From: an uncultured Campylobacter sp.
Lineage (GTDB): Bacteria > Campylobacterota > Campylobacteria > Campylobacterales > Campylobacteraceae
Assembly: GCF_938017615.1 (NCBI RefSeq)
Contig: NZ_CALIJA010000136.1
Location: forward strand, 1 to 24,361
Direction: 5' to 3'
DNA: 24,361 nucleotides
The translations under genes and the position numbers were made by a program. A model generated the notes under the pieces. The model was given only the letters and a program-made list of their open reading frames with translations. It was not told where the DNA came from and searched no databases. Positions 23,308 through 24,361 of this stretch are shown piece after piece (the stretch's first letter is position 1; every line of letters starts with the position of its first letter).

Positions 23308-23780
23308 TTGCGGCTCCTTAAAATTTGAAGCGATTATAGCTTAAATTTGGGCGCGAATTTAAAATTTTGTATGCACGTTGAAATTTTACGGCGCGCGCCA
23401 TGGAATTTTAAATTTCGCGGAGCTTCCAAAATTTTACGCCCGGTACAATGAATGCTACGTCTTAAAAACTCATAACTAAATTTCGTTGCTAGATTTTCCA
23501 TTCACTTTTATACCAGACGAACGCTCAAAGCTTAATGCCATTATATTATTTCACCATTGTGCACTACTTTGATTCGGACTGATCAATTAGGCCACTATCG
23601 AAATTCTAGCTTTTTCGCTACGTATCTTTCTAGCATTCGTTTACGAATATGCTATTCTAGCTGCCTATTTACGCCCCATATCGTGAAGTAGAGTTTAAAC
23701 GCAAAGAGCATTAAATGAAAATTAGTATAAATAAAATGTGAATTTTTTGAAGTTAAAAGGGAATTTCGGGTTAGATAAAA
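23308..23780. other. AT-rich gene-free region next to tRNA-Ser(UGA)
   Basis: No gene is supported in about 470 bases. From about 23450 it is visibly more AT-rich than the rest. It contains a palindrome ATTCGT-TT-ACGAAT at 23635-23648 and the word TTCTAGC three times close by (around 23603-23660). One minus-strand frame gives short protein-like pieces but is cut by several stops, so at best it is an old remnant. Confidence 0.5.
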
Positions 23781-23868
23781 TGGCCGGGAGATAGGGATTC
23801 GAACCCCAGGAGGCTTTCACCTCAACGGTTTTCAAGACCGCCGCTTTCGACCGCTCAGCCATCTCCCG
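23781..23868 (-). tRNA. tRNA-Ser (anticodon UGA)
   Basis: An 88-nt class II tRNA with acceptor arms CGGGAGA/TCTCCCG, encoded CCA, and anticodon loop CTTGAAA with TGA, reading UCA/UCG serine codons. A long variable arm is present. It is the last gene of the minus-strand tRNA cluster. Confidence 0.96.
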
Positions 23869-23874
23869 ATTAAG

Positions 23875-23919
23875 GGCGGGTAAACCCCGCCAAAAGTTCG
23901 CGCAGGTTGGGACCTGCGC
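23875..23919 (-). terminator. Two hairpins between the lipoprotein gene and tRNA-Ser
   Basis: GCGCAGGT/ACCTGCGC (23900-23919) is a perfect 8-bp stem with a 4-nt loop, and GGCGGG/CCCGCC (23875-23891) is a 6-bp stem. They follow the lipoprotein stop codon on the minus strand. Without U-runs they may be RNA-processing or partial termination signals ahead of tRNA-Ser. Confidence 0.5.
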
Positions 23920-23926
23920 ATGGAAT

Positions 23927-24082
23927 TTATTCGGTTTTTTCTCCGACCCACTCGGCGCCGTTGTGAACCTTTTCTTTGGTCCATTGAGCCGCGTTGTGCG
24001 AATCCTCTTTTACGCCGTGCCAAGTATTAGAGCACCCGCTAAAAACCATCAATGCCAAAAGAGCCGCTAGTATGTATCTCAT
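23927..24082 (-). CDS. Small entericidin-like lipoprotein in a tRNA cluster
   Basis: The 51-residue product has a lipoprotein signal peptide (RYILAALLALMVF) with lipobox FSGC and lipidated Cys17. The mature 35 residues are polar and contain two Trp-centred repeats: TWHGVKEDSHNAAQW and KVHNGAEWVGEK. The size and form recall the entericidin/small Campylobacter lipoproteins, but I cannot prove the family. AAGGAG (24088-24093) lies five bases ahead of the ATG, inside the 20-base gap behind tRNA-Cys, so this is a real translation start. It is probably cotranscribed with the tRNAs and freed by tRNA processing. It should be anchored in a membrane facing the periplasm. Confidence 0.85.
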   Translation of the reverse strand: MRYILAALLALMVFSGCSNTWHGVKEDSHNAAQWTKEKVHNGAEWVGEKTE

Positions 24083-24102
24083 AATAACTCCTTTTTAGGA
24101 TC

Positions 24103-24176
24103 TGGAGGCGACACCCGGATTCGAACCGGGGATCAAAGCTTTGCAGGCTCATGCCTTACCACTTGGCTATGTCGCC
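24103..24176 (-). tRNA. tRNA-Cys (anticodon GCA)
   Basis: A 74-nt tRNA with acceptor arms GGCGACA/TGTCGCC, discriminator U, encoded CCA, and anticodon loop CTGCAAA with GCA. The T-arm is CCCGGTTCGAATCCGGG. Confidence 0.96.
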
Positions 24177-24192
24177 ACGCCGGCTTATTAGG

Positions 24193-24279
24193 TGGTGCCC
24201 GGAGCCGGACTTGAACCGGCACGGAAAAAATTCCGAGGGATTTTAAGTCCCTTGCGTCTACCGATTCCGCCATCCGGGC
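24193..24279 (-). tRNA. tRNA-Leu (anticodon UAA)
   Basis: An 87-nt class II tRNA with acceptor arms GCCCGGA/TCCGGGC, discriminator A, encoded CCA, and anticodon loop CTTAAAA with TAA, reading UUA/UUG. It lies 16 bases ahead of tRNA-Cys. Confidence 0.96.
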
Positions 24280-24307
24280 ACGTTTAATACAAAAACAGAA
24301 TGTAAAA

Positions 24308-24361
24308 TGGAGCGGGAAACGAGAGTCGAACTCGCGACATCAACCATGGCAAGGTTGCGCT
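24308..24361 (-). tRNA. tRNA-Gly (anticodon GCC), partial
   Basis: The 3' two-thirds of a tRNA with encoded CCA, T-arm CGAGTTCGACTCTCG and anticodon loop TTGCCAT with GCC. The 5' part lies beyond the window end. It heads the visible part of the cluster, 28 bases ahead of tRNA-Leu. Confidence 0.92.

Noticed and set aside
23461..23715. Minus-strand frame with pieces such as MLFAFKLYFTIWG and RKRMLERYVAKKLEF
   Set aside because: Broken by about seven stops in roughly 85 codons; AT-rich non-coding DNA yields such pieces by chance.
1..24361. CRISPR array, insertion sequence or prophage
   Set aside because: No evenly spaced exact repeats, transposase, integrase or phage structural genes were seen; the 18184-18265 repeat has no unique spacers.

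Overview
The window looks like chromosomal DNA of a Campylobacter species with fairly high G+C for that genus, possibly an oral species of the C. gracilis/showae/rectus type. The genus call rests on a CmeA-CmeB-CmeC efflux operon preceded by a close match to the Campylobacter CmeR operator, on an arylsulfotransferase lying close to a DsbA, on AAGGAG ribosome sites, on TATAAT boxes without an obvious -35, and on the many AAATTT words between genes. The species call is a guess.

Layout. From 1 to about 8.8 kb nearly everything is on the minus strand: a DsbA-type oxidase, an aldo/keto reductase, a periplasmic arylsulfotransferase (AssT), a TIP30-like Rossmann protein, a classical short-chain dehydrogenase, a broken flavin-reductase gene, a small lipoprotein and a tannase/feruloyl-esterase-family hydrolase. 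One small tautomerase gene reads on the plus strand between AssT and the Rossmann protein. Several of these enzymes could act on aromatic or phenolic compounds, and two exported ones carry cysteine pairs that a DsbA could oxidise. From 8.9 to 12.0 kb lie a membrane-protein remnant, an MFS transporter and thiD with a low-complexity insert of about 93 residues, all on the minus strand.

From 12.1 to 17.9 kb is the cmeABC operon on the plus strand, with a TATAAT box and a CmeR-like operator but no cmeR next to it. The non-coding stretch behind it holds a stop-codon hairpin, an intrinsic terminator, four copies of a 20-21 bp tandem repeat and a tRNA-Ser(GGA). A Dyp-type peroxidase follows, then a run of genes I cannot name (19.6-21.9 kb), one of them frameshifted, and a minus-strand PQQ-like propeller gene that is also frameshifted (22.2-23.3 kb).

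An AT-rich stretch without genes then leads to a minus-strand tRNA cluster in the order Gly(GCC)-Leu(UAA)-Cys(GCA)-[51-residue lipoprotein]-Ser(UGA), cut by the window end. The lipoprotein gene sits inside the tRNA cluster with its ribosome site in the 20-nt gap behind tRNA-Cys.

I see no CRISPR array, insertion sequence, phage gene or rRNA. The points most worth following are the operator without its repressor, the lipoprotein within the tRNA cluster, the inserts in ThiD and the propeller protein, the recurring AAATTT hairpins and tandem repeat, and the unidentified gene block with its decayed members.
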